In this document: one piece after another, positions 35,068 to 42,709 of the stretch
Layout of the letters: each line of letters opens with the position of its first letter
How positions within the stretch are numbered: position 1 is the stretch's first letter
NCBI GenBank assembly: GCA_001798135.1
Contig: MGRJ01000023.1
Coordinates: forward strand, 62,001-126,000
DNA: 64,000 bases
Source: Deltaproteobacteria bacterium RIFCSPHIGHO2_02_FULL_40_28
GTDB taxonomy: Bacteria; UBA10199; 2-12-FULL-40-28
Reading direction: 5' to 3'
Program-made: the position numbers and the translations under genes
Notes under the pieces: generated by a model
Told to the model about the DNA's origin: nothing
Database searches by the model: none
What the model saw: the letters and a program-made list of their open reading frames with translations, nothing else

Positions 35068-35604
35068 ATGCAAGAAGTGGATAGAAAAGAAATAGCCATC
35101 GGTATCGGATCTAATTTAGGTGACCCTCTGGCCCAAGTTAAAGAAGCTATTTTGCACTTAAAACAAATTTCACACCTAAAAATTTCTAAGGTTTCTTCTT
35201 TCTACCAAAGTAAGGCTTTAGTGCCCACAGGGTGTACTGACATTGTCCCCAACTACATTAATGCAGTTGCCATCGGCCAAACTTCACTTTATCCTCAGGC
35301 ACTTTTAGATAATCTTTTAAGTATTGAAAAACACATGGGGCGGTGTCGTCAAAAAAAATGGGAATCCCGTGTCATCGATCTTGATTTACTCTTGTATGGA
35401 ATGGAAATTTATGAAAGAAAGGGTTTGCAAATTCCTCATCCTGAAATGCTGGCAAGACGCTTTGTGTTAGAACCTCTAGCAGAAATTAAACCCGAGTGGA
35501 TTCATCCAAGGGTACATAAAACTATGAAAGAATTAGCGGGACAAATTTTTGGGAGTGGAGATATTTGTTTGATAGAGAGGAGTGAAAATGGAAATTTTTA
35601 TTGA
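35068..35604 (+). CDS. folK: HPPK (dihydropterin pyrophosphokinase)
   Basis: This protein of about 178 residues transfers pyrophosphate from ATP to 6-hydroxymethyl-dihydropterin in folate synthesis. It shows [18 protein letters not shown] near residue 10, [12 protein letters not shown] near 70 and the signature [16 protein letters not shown] near 102, where the family has RWGPRxIDLDLL. I start at ATG 35068, preceded by AAGAGA; ATG 35050 is possible. It overlaps the transaldolase start by 17 bp. Confidence 0.94.
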   Translation: MQEVDRKEIAIGIGSNLGDPLAQVKEAILHLKQISHLKISKVSSFYQSKALVPTGCTDIVPNYINAVAIGQTSLYPQALLDNLLSIEKHMGRCRQKKWESRVIDLDLLLYGMEIYERKGLQIPHPEMLARRFVLEPLAEIKPEWIHPRVHKTMKELAGQIFGSGDICLIERSENGNFY

Positions 35605-36232
35605 TTCAGCTGATATTAACGAAATTAAAGAAGCCTATGCCATGGGGGTTATTGATGGGGTAACCACCAACCCTTCGTTGGTAGCTAAAACAGGGCGTAA
35701 ATTTGAAGATGTAATCAAAGATATTATTGCCGTTGTTGATGGCCCTATTTCACTAGAAACTGTAACCCTGGAAGCTTCTAGCATTGTAGAAGAAGCTAAA
35801 AAACTGGCTGCCATTCATAAAAATGTAGTGGTTAAAATTCCTCTCATTGAAGAGGGCTTAAAGGCCATCAAGCTTTGTGCCCAAATGGGAATTAAAACTA
35901 ATTGTACTCTTTGTTTTTCAGCTAACCAAGCTTTGTTGGCTGCAAAAGCTGGGGCTACTTACATTAGTCCTTTCGTAGGGCGCTTGGATGATATTGGTCA
36001 AACAGGGATGGATTTAATTCGTGAGATTAAAACCATTTATACCAACTATGGACTTAAAACTAAAATTTTAGTGGCTTCTATTCGTAATCCCATTCACTTT
36101 AAAGATTCAGCTTTAATGGGAGCCGATGTTGCTACCTTGCCTTATCATGTTATTTTACAACTGGCCAAACACACCCTCACAGATGTGGGATTAAAAAAAT
36201 TTCTGGATGATTGGAAAAAAGTCCCGCGGTAG
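35588..36232 (+). CDS. tal: Transaldolase (TalC/fructose-6-phosphate aldolase subfamily)
   Basis: This 214-residue TIM barrel belongs to the short transaldolases. It carries [20 protein letters not shown] at the N-terminus, [12 protein letters not shown], the Schiff-base lysine in [16 protein letters not shown] near residue 84, and [17 protein letters not shown] use ATG 35588 with GAGAGGAG upstream; the GTG at 35582 overlaps that Shine-Dalgarno. The TAG stop is formed by the first bases of a palindromic element at 36229. It acts in the non-oxidative pentose phosphate pathway. Confidence 0.94.
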   Translation: MEIFIDSADINEIKEAYAMGVIDGVTTNPSLVAKTGRKFEDVIKDIIAVVDGPISLETVTLEASSIVEEAKKLAAIHKNVVVKIPLIEEGLKAIKLCAQMGIKTNCTLCFSANQALLAAKAGATYISPFVGRLDDIGQTGMDLIREIKTIYTNYGLKTKILVASIRNPIHFKDSALMGADVATLPYHVILQLAKHTLTDVGLKKFLDDWKKVPR

Positions 36233-36273
36233 CATGGGCGCTGCTTGCTGCGCCCATGAGAAGCGACGCCTAC
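36229..36273. repeat. REP-like element providing stop codons to tal and mglA
   Basis: A 45-bp segment bounded by GTAG and CTAC contains arms CATGGGCGC and GCGCCCATG around an 8-base loop. The TAG at 36230-36232 is the tal stop, and the CTA at 36270-36272 is the mglA stop on the opposite strand. The hairpin may serve as a bidirectional terminator for the convergent genes. Its GTAG termini match the other palindromes in this window. Confidence 0.8.
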
Positions 36274-36851
36274 AAATCCTTCAAGGTCATCAGGACTTGT
36301 CTTACACACTCACGAAAAGCATCATGAACCCCACTGCCGGTGGTGGCAATGGTTTCAAAATCAGGCACATGAAAAATATTAATGGCTTTTCTGAGTTCGT
36401 CAATAGGTGGAATGTTAGGAAGATCTACTTTGTTTAACTGAATCACCATGGGAATTTCTTGCGGGGTATAACCCATTTCATGTAAGAGAACCTTTAATTC
36501 TTCCAGGCTGTTTAAGTTATCCTGGATACGATCAAGCTGGGCATCAGCTACAAAGATGATGCCATCTACTCCCTTTAAAAGAAGCCGACGCGAATCTTCG
36601 TAAAGAGGTTGTCCTGGAACCGTATATACCTGGAAGCGCGTTTTGTAGCCGCCGATTGAATCGGACTTTAAAGCCAAGAAATCAAAAAAAATGGTTCGTT
36701 CGGTTTTAGAGGCTTTAGTGACTTCTGATTTTTTTTTGGATTTAACCGAAGAATGCAGTTCTTGCAAAGTGGTGGTTTTTCCTGACTCTGCAGGCCCATA
36801 ATAAACGATTTTAAAATTGATTTCTTTTTTGGTGGAGTCAATAACAGCCAT
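36270..36851 (-). CDS. mglA: MglA-type small GTPase
   Basis: This 193-residue Ras-like GTPase has the P-loop YYGPAESGKTTTLQEL at residues 18-33, the switch region TVPGQPLYEDSRRLLLKGVDG and the guanine motif IQLNKVDLPN near residue 146. In Myxococcus, MglA sets cell polarity and drives gliding and twitching motility; close relatives are common in deltaproteobacteria and other phyla. No mglB (roadblock) partner is adjacent. It follows recR after 55 bp. The stop codon falls in the 36229-36273 palindromic element. Confidence 0.92.
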   Translation of the reverse strand: MAVIDSTKKEINFKIVYYGPAESGKTTTLQELHSSVKSKKKSEVTKASKTERTIFFDFLALKSDSIGGYKTRFQVYTVPGQPLYEDSRRLLLKGVDGIIFVADAQLDRIQDNLNSLEELKVLLHEMGYTPQEIPMVIQLNKVDLPNIPPIDELRKAINIFHVPDFETIATTGSGVHDAFRECVRQVLMTLKDL

Positions 36852-36906
36852 ATTAAAGATCTATGCTAAGGGGATAAACCCCCTCTGTCAATTGAGAAAA
36901 TAAAGA

Positions 36907-37497
36907 TTAAAAGTCCACTCGAGATTCCAAGGCACGGGCCAGGGTGAGTTGGTCGGTATATTCAATATTGCCACCCAAGGGAAGCCCCGAAGCAATGCGT
37001 GTAATTTTAAGCCCCATGGGTTTTAAAAGCCTGGAAAGATAGAGGGCTGTTGCATCACCACCTACATTGGGATTGGTTGCTAAAATGATTTCATGAATAC
37101 TTCCACCTTGCAAACGGGCTAAAAGTTCCCTAATTTTTAGCTGTTCTGGGCCAATGCCATCAATGGGAGATAAAACTCCATGGAGCACGTGATAGCAGCC
37201 TCTAAAGCTATGGGAACGCTCAATAGCTAAAAGATCGGGAGCTTCTTCCACAACACATATCATACTGCTATCTCTTTTAGGATCGAGGCAAATAGAGCAG
37301 AGGGGGCCATTACTTAAGTGTTGGCAGGTTTCACAAAAACGTATTTGAGTAATGGCCTCTAAAAGAGCTTGCGAGAGATTTTTAGCAAAATGCTCGGGCT
37401 GGCGAATAATGTGCAAGGCAAGTCTTAAGGCTGTTTTTTTCCCTACACTGGGGAGTTTGGCTAGCTCTTCTGTAAGGCGATCTAGGGGATTCATCAA
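36907..37497 (-). CDS. recR: Recombination mediator RecR
   Basis: This 196-residue protein helps load RecA at gaps. It has the helix-hairpin-helix LPSVGKKTALRLALHI near residue 15, a zinc motif C-x2-C...C-x2-C (CETCQHLSNGPLCSIC) near residue 54, a Toprim domain (ICVVEEAPDLLAIE) and a C-terminal GLPLGGNIEYTDQLTLARAL. It overlaps ybaB by 4 bp in the common dnaX-ybaB-recR order. Confidence 0.97.
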   Translation of the reverse strand: MMNPLDRLTEELAKLPSVGKKTALRLALHIIRQPEHFAKNLSQALLEAITQIRFCETCQHLSNGPLCSICLDPKRDSSMICVVEEAPDLLAIERSHSFRGCYHVLHGVLSPIDGIGPEQLKIRELLARLQGGSIHEIILATNPNVGGDATALYLSRLLKPMGLKITRIASGLPLGGNIEYTDQLTLARALESRVDF

Positions 37498-37814
37498 AAC
37501 AGTCCTGGAATTTTAAGGCCCATGTTGCCCATCAAAGATCCCATTTGGTCTTGGCTAGCTTCTGCTGCCTGTCTTGCTGCCTCATTTACTGCAGCAATCA
37601 CTAAATCTTGCAGCATATCGGCCTCATCTTTATTAATCACTTCGGGCTCAATTTTAAGGGCAACCAGTTCACTTTTTCCATTCACAGTGGCGGTAACCAT
37701 TCCTCCACCCGCTTGTGCACTAAAAGAGCGCTTTTCCAGCTCTGCTTGTTTTTCTTGCAGCTTTTTTTGAAGCTCACCCGCTTGTTTTAAAATTTGATTC
37801 ATTTTCATATTCAT
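37494..37814 (-). CDS. ybaB: YbaB/EbfC nucleoid-associated protein
   Basis: This 106-residue protein has a coiled-coil-forming N-terminus (QAGELQKKLQEKQAELEKR) and GGGMVTATVNGKSELVALKI, typical of YbaB/EbfC DNA-binding proteins. Three in-frame ATGs lie close together; the first (37814) has AAGGA upstream with good spacing. It sits between dnaX and recR. Confidence 0.95.
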   Translation of the reverse strand: MNMKMNQILKQAGELQKKLQEKQAELEKRSFSAQAGGGMVTATVNGKSELVALKIEPEVINKDEADMLQDLVIAAVNEAARQAAEASQDQMGSLMGNMGLKIPGLF

Positions 37815-37829
37815 ATTTTTTTCCTTACA

Positions 37830-37852
37830 GGGCGGGAAAACCCCGCCCCTAC
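37830..37852. repeat. REP-like palindromic element between dnaX and ybaB
   Basis: Seven-base arms GGGCGGG (37830-37836) and CCCGCCC (37842-37848) are followed by CTAC, so read on the minus strand it starts GTAGGGGCGGGG, like the other GTAG elements. It lies immediately after the dnaX stop and just before the ybaB Shine-Dalgarno, inside an operon, so a strong terminator role is unlikely. Confidence 0.75.
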
Positions 37853-39454
37853 TTAAGATTTAATCCGATTAATCTCGGTAATTTTAGCTCCCAGGACATT
37901 TTGAGTCATTTGAATCGCACTGCTTTCAACTGCTTTTTTACGAATTGCACCCATTTCTTTTTGTTCATCAGCCTCCCTCATTTCTAGGGCCGTAGGGTTT
38001 ATGGTATGTTCTGGGCTCTGGGGTTTAATTTTAATCACCATGTCTGATTTAAAATATTCTAACGCCATTTCATTAATGACAGCCATTTTATCTTTAATCA
38101 TTTCTAAATAAACCGAGCCTGCTTCAAATCCGATGATAATTGTGGGAGGATTAAATTCAATCAATCGCGCTCTTTCTAAAAAGGACCCAACCTGGGGTTT
38201 TTTTGTCAGTACAACTTGGGTAAATCGTTTCCAGCTTTGTATTTCTTCGTTGCCAGAGGGGGATGACAAAGTCGGGATTAAGGGAAGTAAAGTTGGAGAT
38301 GAAGTTTTGGCTGGCTGAGGATTTGAAGTTTGGTTTTTAAGTCTTTGAAGAATTTCGGAGACAGAAAGAAAATCTTCGGATTGAATCATTTTTATCACAG
38401 TAATTTCTAAAACCATTTTAGGATATTCACTGCGGGATAGTTCTTCTAATCCTTTAAGTAAAATTTGAAAAAGATGTACAAAACGAATGGTTGGATATTT
38501 TTTAGAAAGTGTTTCTGCTAGTTCTTTTTCTCCTGGTGAAAGATCAACAAAGGCAGCTCCCCCTTCTTTGATAAGAATAATATGACGTAAAAATTCTAAA
38601 ACTCCTTCTGCAAAAATTTTAAGATCAAATCCTTTTTCAAAAACCTGAGCGATACTTTGAAGACATTGAGTGGTATTTTTTTCTGTTAAAGCAGAAACGA
38701 TGCCACAAATTAAGGCTCTATCGGTTAATCCCAACATTTCACGTATTTTTTGGGGATTGGTTTCATTGCCACAAAAACTTAAAATTTGATCCAAAAGAGA
38801 AAGCGCATCACGCAGTGAACCATCGGCACACCCAGCAATCAAGGTTAAAGATTCTTCATCGAGGCTTAAATTTTCTTGAGACAGAATATTTTTTAAATGA
38901 CCTTTAAGTGTTGGAACAGAAATGCGTCTAAAATCGAAGCGCTGACAGCGTGAGAGAATGGTAATTGGAATTTTATGAGGCTCTGTAGTTGCAAAAATAA
39001 AAATGAGATGAGGAGGTGGTTCTTCCAAGATTTTAAGCAAGGCATTAAAGGCCGAGGTAGATAGCATGTGAACTTCATCGATAATGTAAATTTTGTATTT
39101 TCCACTTGAGGGAAGGTACTTGGCAGCTTCTCTTAACTCGCGAATATTATCCACGCTGGTATGAGAAGCCCCATCAATTTCTAAAACATTAAGTGAATTG
39201 GTTTGGGTAATGCCAATGCAGGCTTCGCAAGTTTGGCAAGGAGTTAAGGTTGGGCCTGCTGTACAATTGATGGATTTGGCAAAAATACGGGCGAGGGAAG
39301 TTTTTCCTACCCCTCTGGCTCCACAAAAAAGATAAGCTTGATGAAGACGATTTAAGGTAATGGCATTTTTTAACGTGGTAATCACCGCATCTTGGCCAAT
39401 GACTTGGTCAAAAAACTGGGGGCGATACTTACGTGCTAAAATTAAGTAGGACAT
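37853..39454 (-). CDS. dnaX: DNA polymerase III subunits gamma/tau
   Basis: This 533-residue clamp-loader ATPase shows LARKYRPQFFDQVIGQD, Walker A FCGARGVGKTSLARIFAKS near residue 43, a zinc module C-x8-C-x2-C-x2-C (CTAGPTLTPCQTCEAC) near 64, Walker B IIDEVHMLSTSAFNALLK near 125 and the sensor region FIFATTEPHKIPITILSRCQ. The C-terminal 180 residues are less conserved, as in other tau proteins. SRP RNA lies just upstream, and ybaB-recR follow. No frameshift motif for a separate gamma product was identified by eye. Confidence 0.97.
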   Translation of the reverse strand: MSYLILARKYRPQFFDQVIGQDAVITTLKNAITLNRLHQAYLFCGARGVGKTSLARIFAKSINCTAGPTLTPCQTCEACIGITQTNSLNVLEIDGASHTSVDNIRELREAAKYLPSSGKYKIYIIDEVHMLSTSAFNALLKILEEPPPHLIFIFATTEPHKIPITILSRCQRFDFRRISVPTLKGHLKNILSQENLSLDEESLTLIAGCADGSLRDALSLLDQILSFCGNETNPQKIREMLGLTDRALICGIVSALTEKNTTQCLQSIAQVFEKGFDLKIFAEGVLEFLRHIILIKEGGAAFVDLSPGEKELAETLSKKYPTIRFVHLFQILLKGLEELSRSEYPKMVLEITVIKMIQSEDFLSVSEILQRLKNQTSNPQPAKTSSPTLLPLIPTLSSPSGNEEIQSWKRFTQVVLTKKPQVGSFLERARLIEFNPPTIIIGFEAGSVYLEMIKDKMAVINEMALEYFKSDMVIKIKPQSPEHTINPTALEMREADEQKEMGAIRKKAVESSAIQMTQNVLGAKITEINRIKS

Positions 39455-39460
39455 AGAAAT

Positions 39461-39545
39461 AACCGTGCACTCCCCCCTTCTTACCGTTGCTTCCTTTCGG
39501 ACCTGGCGGGGTTAGGAAGAGTGGATGCACGGAAACCTAACCTAG
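39461..39545 (-). ncRNA. ffs: Signal recognition particle RNA (4.5S, small bacterial type)
   Basis: On the minus strand the conserved apical core CAGGTCCGAAAGGAAGCAAC (39493-39512) contains the Ffh-binding symmetric and asymmetric loops. Flanking sequences pair in a long hairpin closed by CCGTGCA (39463-39469) and TGCACGG (39526-39532). The RNA is immediately upstream of dnaX, a common arrangement. End points are approximate because pairing outside the closing helix is weak. Confidence 0.92.
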
Positions 39546-39660
39546 CTGACAAGGCAATCTAAGATCAATGGTAAATTTGAGGTTGATTGTTTTCTTGATG
39601 TCTGGGGGAATTCTCACTATACGATTACTTTTTTGGACGTTCAAACATGAAAGATCTTTA

Positions 39661-39860
39661 AGAGGATTCCAGGATTTCCTGCAGACAAGGAAGTTTGAGG
39701 AGGGAACCGGAAACGTATGTGGGTATACGTTGAGGATTCCCGACGAAAAACTGACGCAGTATGAGGAAATTTATGGGATCCGACATTGGAGAGGTGGCCG
39801 AGCGCCCGCTCCGAGGGTACCCACCCGAGGGGCAAAAAAAACAGAAGGCGTTTTTGCCTG
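39661..39860 (+). ncRNA. Candidate structured RNA between ffs and tRNA-Ser
   Basis: This non-coding stretch has three ordered hairpins: TTCCT/AGGAA (39676-39692); a compound stem GGGAA - internal loop - AACGTAT / ATACGTT - internal loop - TTCCC (39702-39741) with a symmetric 5x5 purine-rich internal loop; and GGCAAAAA/TTTTTGCC (39831-39858). It does not match tmRNA, RNase P or 6S RNA as far as I can tell. Open frames here on both strands look spurious. It may be an unrecognised RNA or decayed sequence; the strand is a guess. Confidence 0.35.
39788..39804 (+). repeat. Duplicate of the first 17 bases of tRNA-Ser
   Basis: GGAGAGGTGGCCGAGCG here is identical to the 5' end (acceptor strand and start of the D arm) of the tRNA-Ser at 39924. 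What follows (CCCGCTCCGAGGGTACCC) is not tRNA-like, so this is a truncated copy 136 bp upstream of the intact gene. Confidence 0.8.
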
Positions 39861-39923
39861 AAGCCGCAATTATTTTTTGCAGGCGGGATATTTGATAAAA
39901 GCATAAAGTTTTCATTTGATTAT

Positions 39924-40013
39924 GGAGAGGTGGCCGAGCGGCTGAAGGCGCACGCTTGGAAAGCGTGTTTACTTTAAACGGTAACGAGGGTTCGAATCCC
40001 TCCCTCTCCGCCA
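39924..40013 (+). tRNA. tRNA-Ser (anticodon GGA)
   Basis: The acceptor strands GGAGAGG (39924-39930) and CCTCTCC pair, the discriminator is G, and CCA is encoded at 40011-40013. The anticodon arm CACGC-TTGGAAA-GCGTG gives anticodon GGA, reading UCC and UCU. A long variable arm (class II) and a T loop GTTCGAATC are present, as expected for serine. Confidence 0.97.
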
Positions 40014-40040
40014 AGTAGGTATATTCCGGGCACATCCTTA

Positions 40041-40130
40041 ACAGTTTATACCTTTTTTAGAGCAGGTTACATTGAAGCCTGGGGAAGAGGTATTGACAAA
40101 ATTAATGAAGAATGTCGCAAACACGGCTAG
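40041..40130 (+). pseudogene. Remnant of an AlbA/RecG-like ATP-binding regulator gene
   Basis: The frame from 40041 to the TAG at 40128-40130 reads TVYTFFRAGYIEAWGRGIDK then INEECRKHG. This matches the well-conserved FxRAGxIExWGRGxxKI segment of the C-terminal ATPase-like domain in DUF4062/AlbA_2 helicase-like regulators. No start or remaining domains are present nearby, so it is a short fossil, probably left by loss or replacement at this tRNA-adjacent spot. Confidence 0.65.
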
Positions 40131-40173
40131 GCTTAGAACGTGCCCTTGCCCAATCAAACATCCCCCAGCGACG

Positions 40174-41355
40174 TTAAAAAAGCGCCGTTAAGGGAACACA
40201 ATGAAGTCCCTTGTTTGTTTGATGCCACAAATCTGACTGATAAAACAGGACGCCTTCAAAATTGGAATATTTTTTTTTGAGTGCCGCGAAGCTGTTAAGC
40301 ACTTTGTGTGTAGGATGGTCAGTTTCCTCGATAAAGATTCCAAGTTTTCTACCTGATTGATATTCAATAAAAAATGGAACATTCAATCCCCCTCGCGACT
40401 GTAAAGGGCTAAACTTTACCCCCAAGCGATGGGTATAATTTATCTGTGCCACAAGTTCATGATACACAAGATGGATCAGTCCATTTCTGTCAAGGGAGAC
40501 AGGCTTAAATGACAAATGCTGCGATAGACCACAGTCTTGAATAAAATAGGTCTTGCCATAAGATCGTATTAAAAACAGGTTTTCCATGGCCTGCAACAGA
40601 TTTTTGATGGTTGGGACAGAGCTTCCAACAAGTTGTGCCAGCACTGACATGTTTAAGCCCCGCCCTTCAAGAACGGCAATTTCCGATAAAATATGGCGGA
40701 GCTTAGAATAGGGAATCTGTACTTTTCTGACGAGCTGAATATCCCGAGCCAAAAGAGTTTCCAGGTGGTCTTCAAACATTTCCCTTCGGATTTTGGCATC
40801 ACGACGAAAACAGATTCCTGGCAATCCACCCGTTTCCAGATATTTCGTTAGCTCTGAATTTGTCACCCAACTTTTTTTCTTGAGCTGTTTAACCACCTCA
40901 TCAGCCTTGCTTTTTTCCATTTTGTCCACAAATGACGAGAGAGATCTTTGATGACATTCTGCCACTGTAAATGGCAACAGCTCAATCAGTGCAATTCTTC
41001 CGGTGAGTGACTCACGAATCTGTTTTCTGGAGGCAAAACGGACCGAACCGCTCATCAAAAAACGACCGGGGGTCTTTTTTCTGTCAACGACATATTTAAC
41101 AGCATCAAAAGCCATGGGTGATTTTTGAATCTCATCCAAAGCCAAGGGAAATTGGGCAACCTCCAGAAAGGACTGGGAATTAGCTTCGAAACGAAGCAAA
41201 AAACCCTGTTCATCAAAAGTGTGATATTCTTTGGCAAACCTCTGCAACAGCGTCGACTTGCCAACTTGTCTCATGCCTACAAGCCCCACACAAGGGGAAT
41301 AGGACATTTTTTTTGCAATTTCTGTTTCAACAAAACGGTTTCGTAAATGAGTCAT
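40174..41355 (-). CDS. AAA ATPase with DUF4143 domain (first copy)
   Basis: This 393-residue P-loop ATPase has Walker A GLVGMRQVGKSTLLQRF near residue 25, Walker B-like QFPLALDEIQKSPMAFDAVK near 70, the sensor/arginine region GRFLMSGSVRFASRK and GRIALIELLPFTVAE, and a C-terminal DUF4143 winged-helix/nuclease-like domain (ETLLARDIQLVRKV and the following helices; VKFSPLQSRGG). Such proteins are common, often horizontally acquired ATPases of unknown role, sometimes linked to toxin-antitoxin or defence functions. A related gene lies at 48918. A TTGACA lies 31-36 bp before the ATG, which has no Shine-Dalgarno. Confidence 0.88.
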   Translation of the reverse strand: MTHLRNRFVETEIAKKMSYSPCVGLVGMRQVGKSTLLQRFAKEYHTFDEQGFLLRFEANSQSFLEVAQFPLALDEIQKSPMAFDAVKYVVDRKKTPGRFLMSGSVRFASRKQIRESLTGRIALIELLPFTVAECHQRSLSSFVDKMEKSKADEVVKQLKKKSWVTNSELTKYLETGGLPGICFRRDAKIRREMFEDHLETLLARDIQLVRKVQIPYSKLRHILSEIAVLEGRGLNMSVLAQLVGSSVPTIKNLLQAMENLFLIRSYGKTYFIQDCGLSQHLSFKPVSLDRNGLIHLVYHELVAQINYTHRLGVKFSPLQSRGGLNVPFFIEYQSGRKLGIFIEETDHPTHKVLNSFAALKKKYSNFEGVLFYQSDLWHQTNKGLHCVPLTALF

Positions 41356-41362
41356 ATCCTAG

Positions 41363-41391
41363 AGAATGGATTATTTTTAAACATATGTCAA
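41363..41391 (-). promoter_or_regulatory. Candidate promoter of the first DUF4143 ATPase
   Basis: On the minus strand TTGACA (41391-41386) is followed 17 bp later by CATTCT (41368-41363), a poor -10. The start codon follows after seven bases. An inverted repeat CATATG motif at 41382-41387 and 41417-41422 flanks the -35. The weak -10 makes this a tentative call, supported by the similar layout in the other cassettes. Confidence 0.4.
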
Positions 41392-41484
41392 ATTTAAATC
41401 GAATATTTAAATAAAGCATATGTACAAAATGCTTCACGAACATCGACCTTGGTTCTGCTGAATCTTGGTTCTAACAAACTGCTT

Positions 41485-42702
41485 TTATTGAGGAGGAACG
41501 TTGTGGGCTAGTTTGTCTGTTAAAACCCATACCGCTGCTTTGGTCATTAGGGTAAAGATTAAAGCGCCCAGGGCAGTAACGCCAAGGCTTACCGCAATTT
41601 CTCCAAGGTTGGGCGAATATTCCACGATTTCACCCAATGGGGTTGGAATAAAACCAGGGAAAATAAGACCCATTCCTTTTTCAATCCAAATTCCCACAAT
41701 AGTAAGAACACAACAAGCAATGAGAATTTTGTTTTGTTTGCTCCATTTGGGAATAAGAATCAGGACAGTAGCTACACAGTTCATAAAAACTGCGCTCCAG
41801 ATCCATTTGGTCAACATATTATGGCCATCAAGACCAAAGAAGAGATACTGGGCCGATGCCGCATGCAGGGTATTGGGATAGATTTCTTTGAAAAACTCAC
41901 ACAAAAACAAGAAGAGATTGACCGGAAGAGTTACCATCATGACTTTTCTTAAATAATCAATAATGGAACTTTGAATTTTCAAAGTGGTGAAATGACTCAA
42001 GACCAGAAAGATAATGATTAACAAGGCGGGGCCCGAAGCAAAGGCGCTGATTAGAAAACGGGGAGCTAAGATGGAGGTGTTCCAGAAATAACGGGCCCCC
42101 AAACCTACAAGAAGAAAAGCTGTTACGGTGTGAATGCTGATGGCGAAAAAAATCGAAATCCAGGTGAGAGGAAGGTAAAAAATTTTCTTGGCCGGTTTTC
42201 CACGATATTTTTGATAGAGCAAATAACCAGGAATGTGCAAATTAAGAACAAGGTATACATTGAAGACAATAACATCCCAAGCCAAAAGAGAATTGGGGAT
42301 ATTCAACCGACCGATAACTGGAAGCAAATGCCAAAATCTTTCGGGATGTCCAATATCGGTAAAGATAAACAAGAGACACATCATAATGGCAATAAATGCC
42401 AAGAGTTCACCGATAATCACGACACTTTTCAGATCTTCCCTTTTAAAAATATAAGCTGGAAACACCAGAATAACGGCGGTGGCAGCAATACCAACAAAAA
42501 AAACAAAATTGGCAATGCCAATTCCCCAGCTTACTGCATCGCTCATGTTGGTGGTGATCAATCCATATTTAAGATGATGATAATAATTGAACGCGCCCCA
42601 TAATACAAAAGCCGTTAAGAAGAGGAGCCACAGACGATACCAAACGCTTCCCTTGAGAGAACATGCCACCATTCTTTGCCAATAGATTAAATAATTTTTC
42701 AT
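41485..42702 (-). CDS. NrfD/DsrP-type quinol-interacting membrane subunit
   Basis: This 405-residue inner-membrane protein has about ten hydrophobic helices and the NrfD-family segments TDIGHPERFWHLLPVIGRLN near residue 114 and SLLAWDVIVFNVYLVLNLHI near 137. NrfD proteins bind quinol at the periplasmic face and pass electrons to a partner iron-sulfur protein. It is the last gene in a three-gene unit after a multiheme cytochrome and a four-cluster ferredoxin. It resembles DsrP/ActC-like proteins most, but the exact subfamily cannot be set by eye. Confidence 0.9.
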   Translation of the reverse strand: MKNYLIYWQRMVACSLKGSVWYRLWLLFLTAFVLWGAFNYYHHLKYGLITTNMSDAVSWGIGIANFVFFVGIAATAVILVFPAYIFKREDLKSVVIIGELLAFIAIMMCLLFIFTDIGHPERFWHLLPVIGRLNIPNSLLAWDVIVFNVYLVLNLHIPGYLLYQKYRGKPAKKIFYLPLTWISIFFAISIHTVTAFLLVGLGARYFWNTSILAPRFLISAFASGPALLIIIFLVLSHFTTLKIQSSIIDYLRKVMMVTLPVNLFLFLCEFFKEIYPNTLHAASAQYLFFGLDGHNMLTKWIWSAVFMNCVATVLILIPKWSKQNKILIACCVLTIVGIWIEKGMGLIFPGFIPTPLGEIVEYSPNLGEIAVSLGVTALGALIFTLMTKAAVWVLTDKLAHNVPPQ

Positions 42703-42709
42703 GAGAACC

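Noticed and set aside
39568-39861. 97-codon plus-strand open frame between SRP RNA and tRNA-Ser
   Set aside because: No Shine-Dalgarno, no recognisable domain, and it crosses hairpins and the tRNA fragment; better explained as non-coding.
39658-40035. 125-codon open frame on the minus strand containing a GFEPS-type peptide
   Set aside because: It is antisense to tRNA-Ser and the structured region; GFEPS-like peptides are a well-known artefact of reading across class II tRNA genes.
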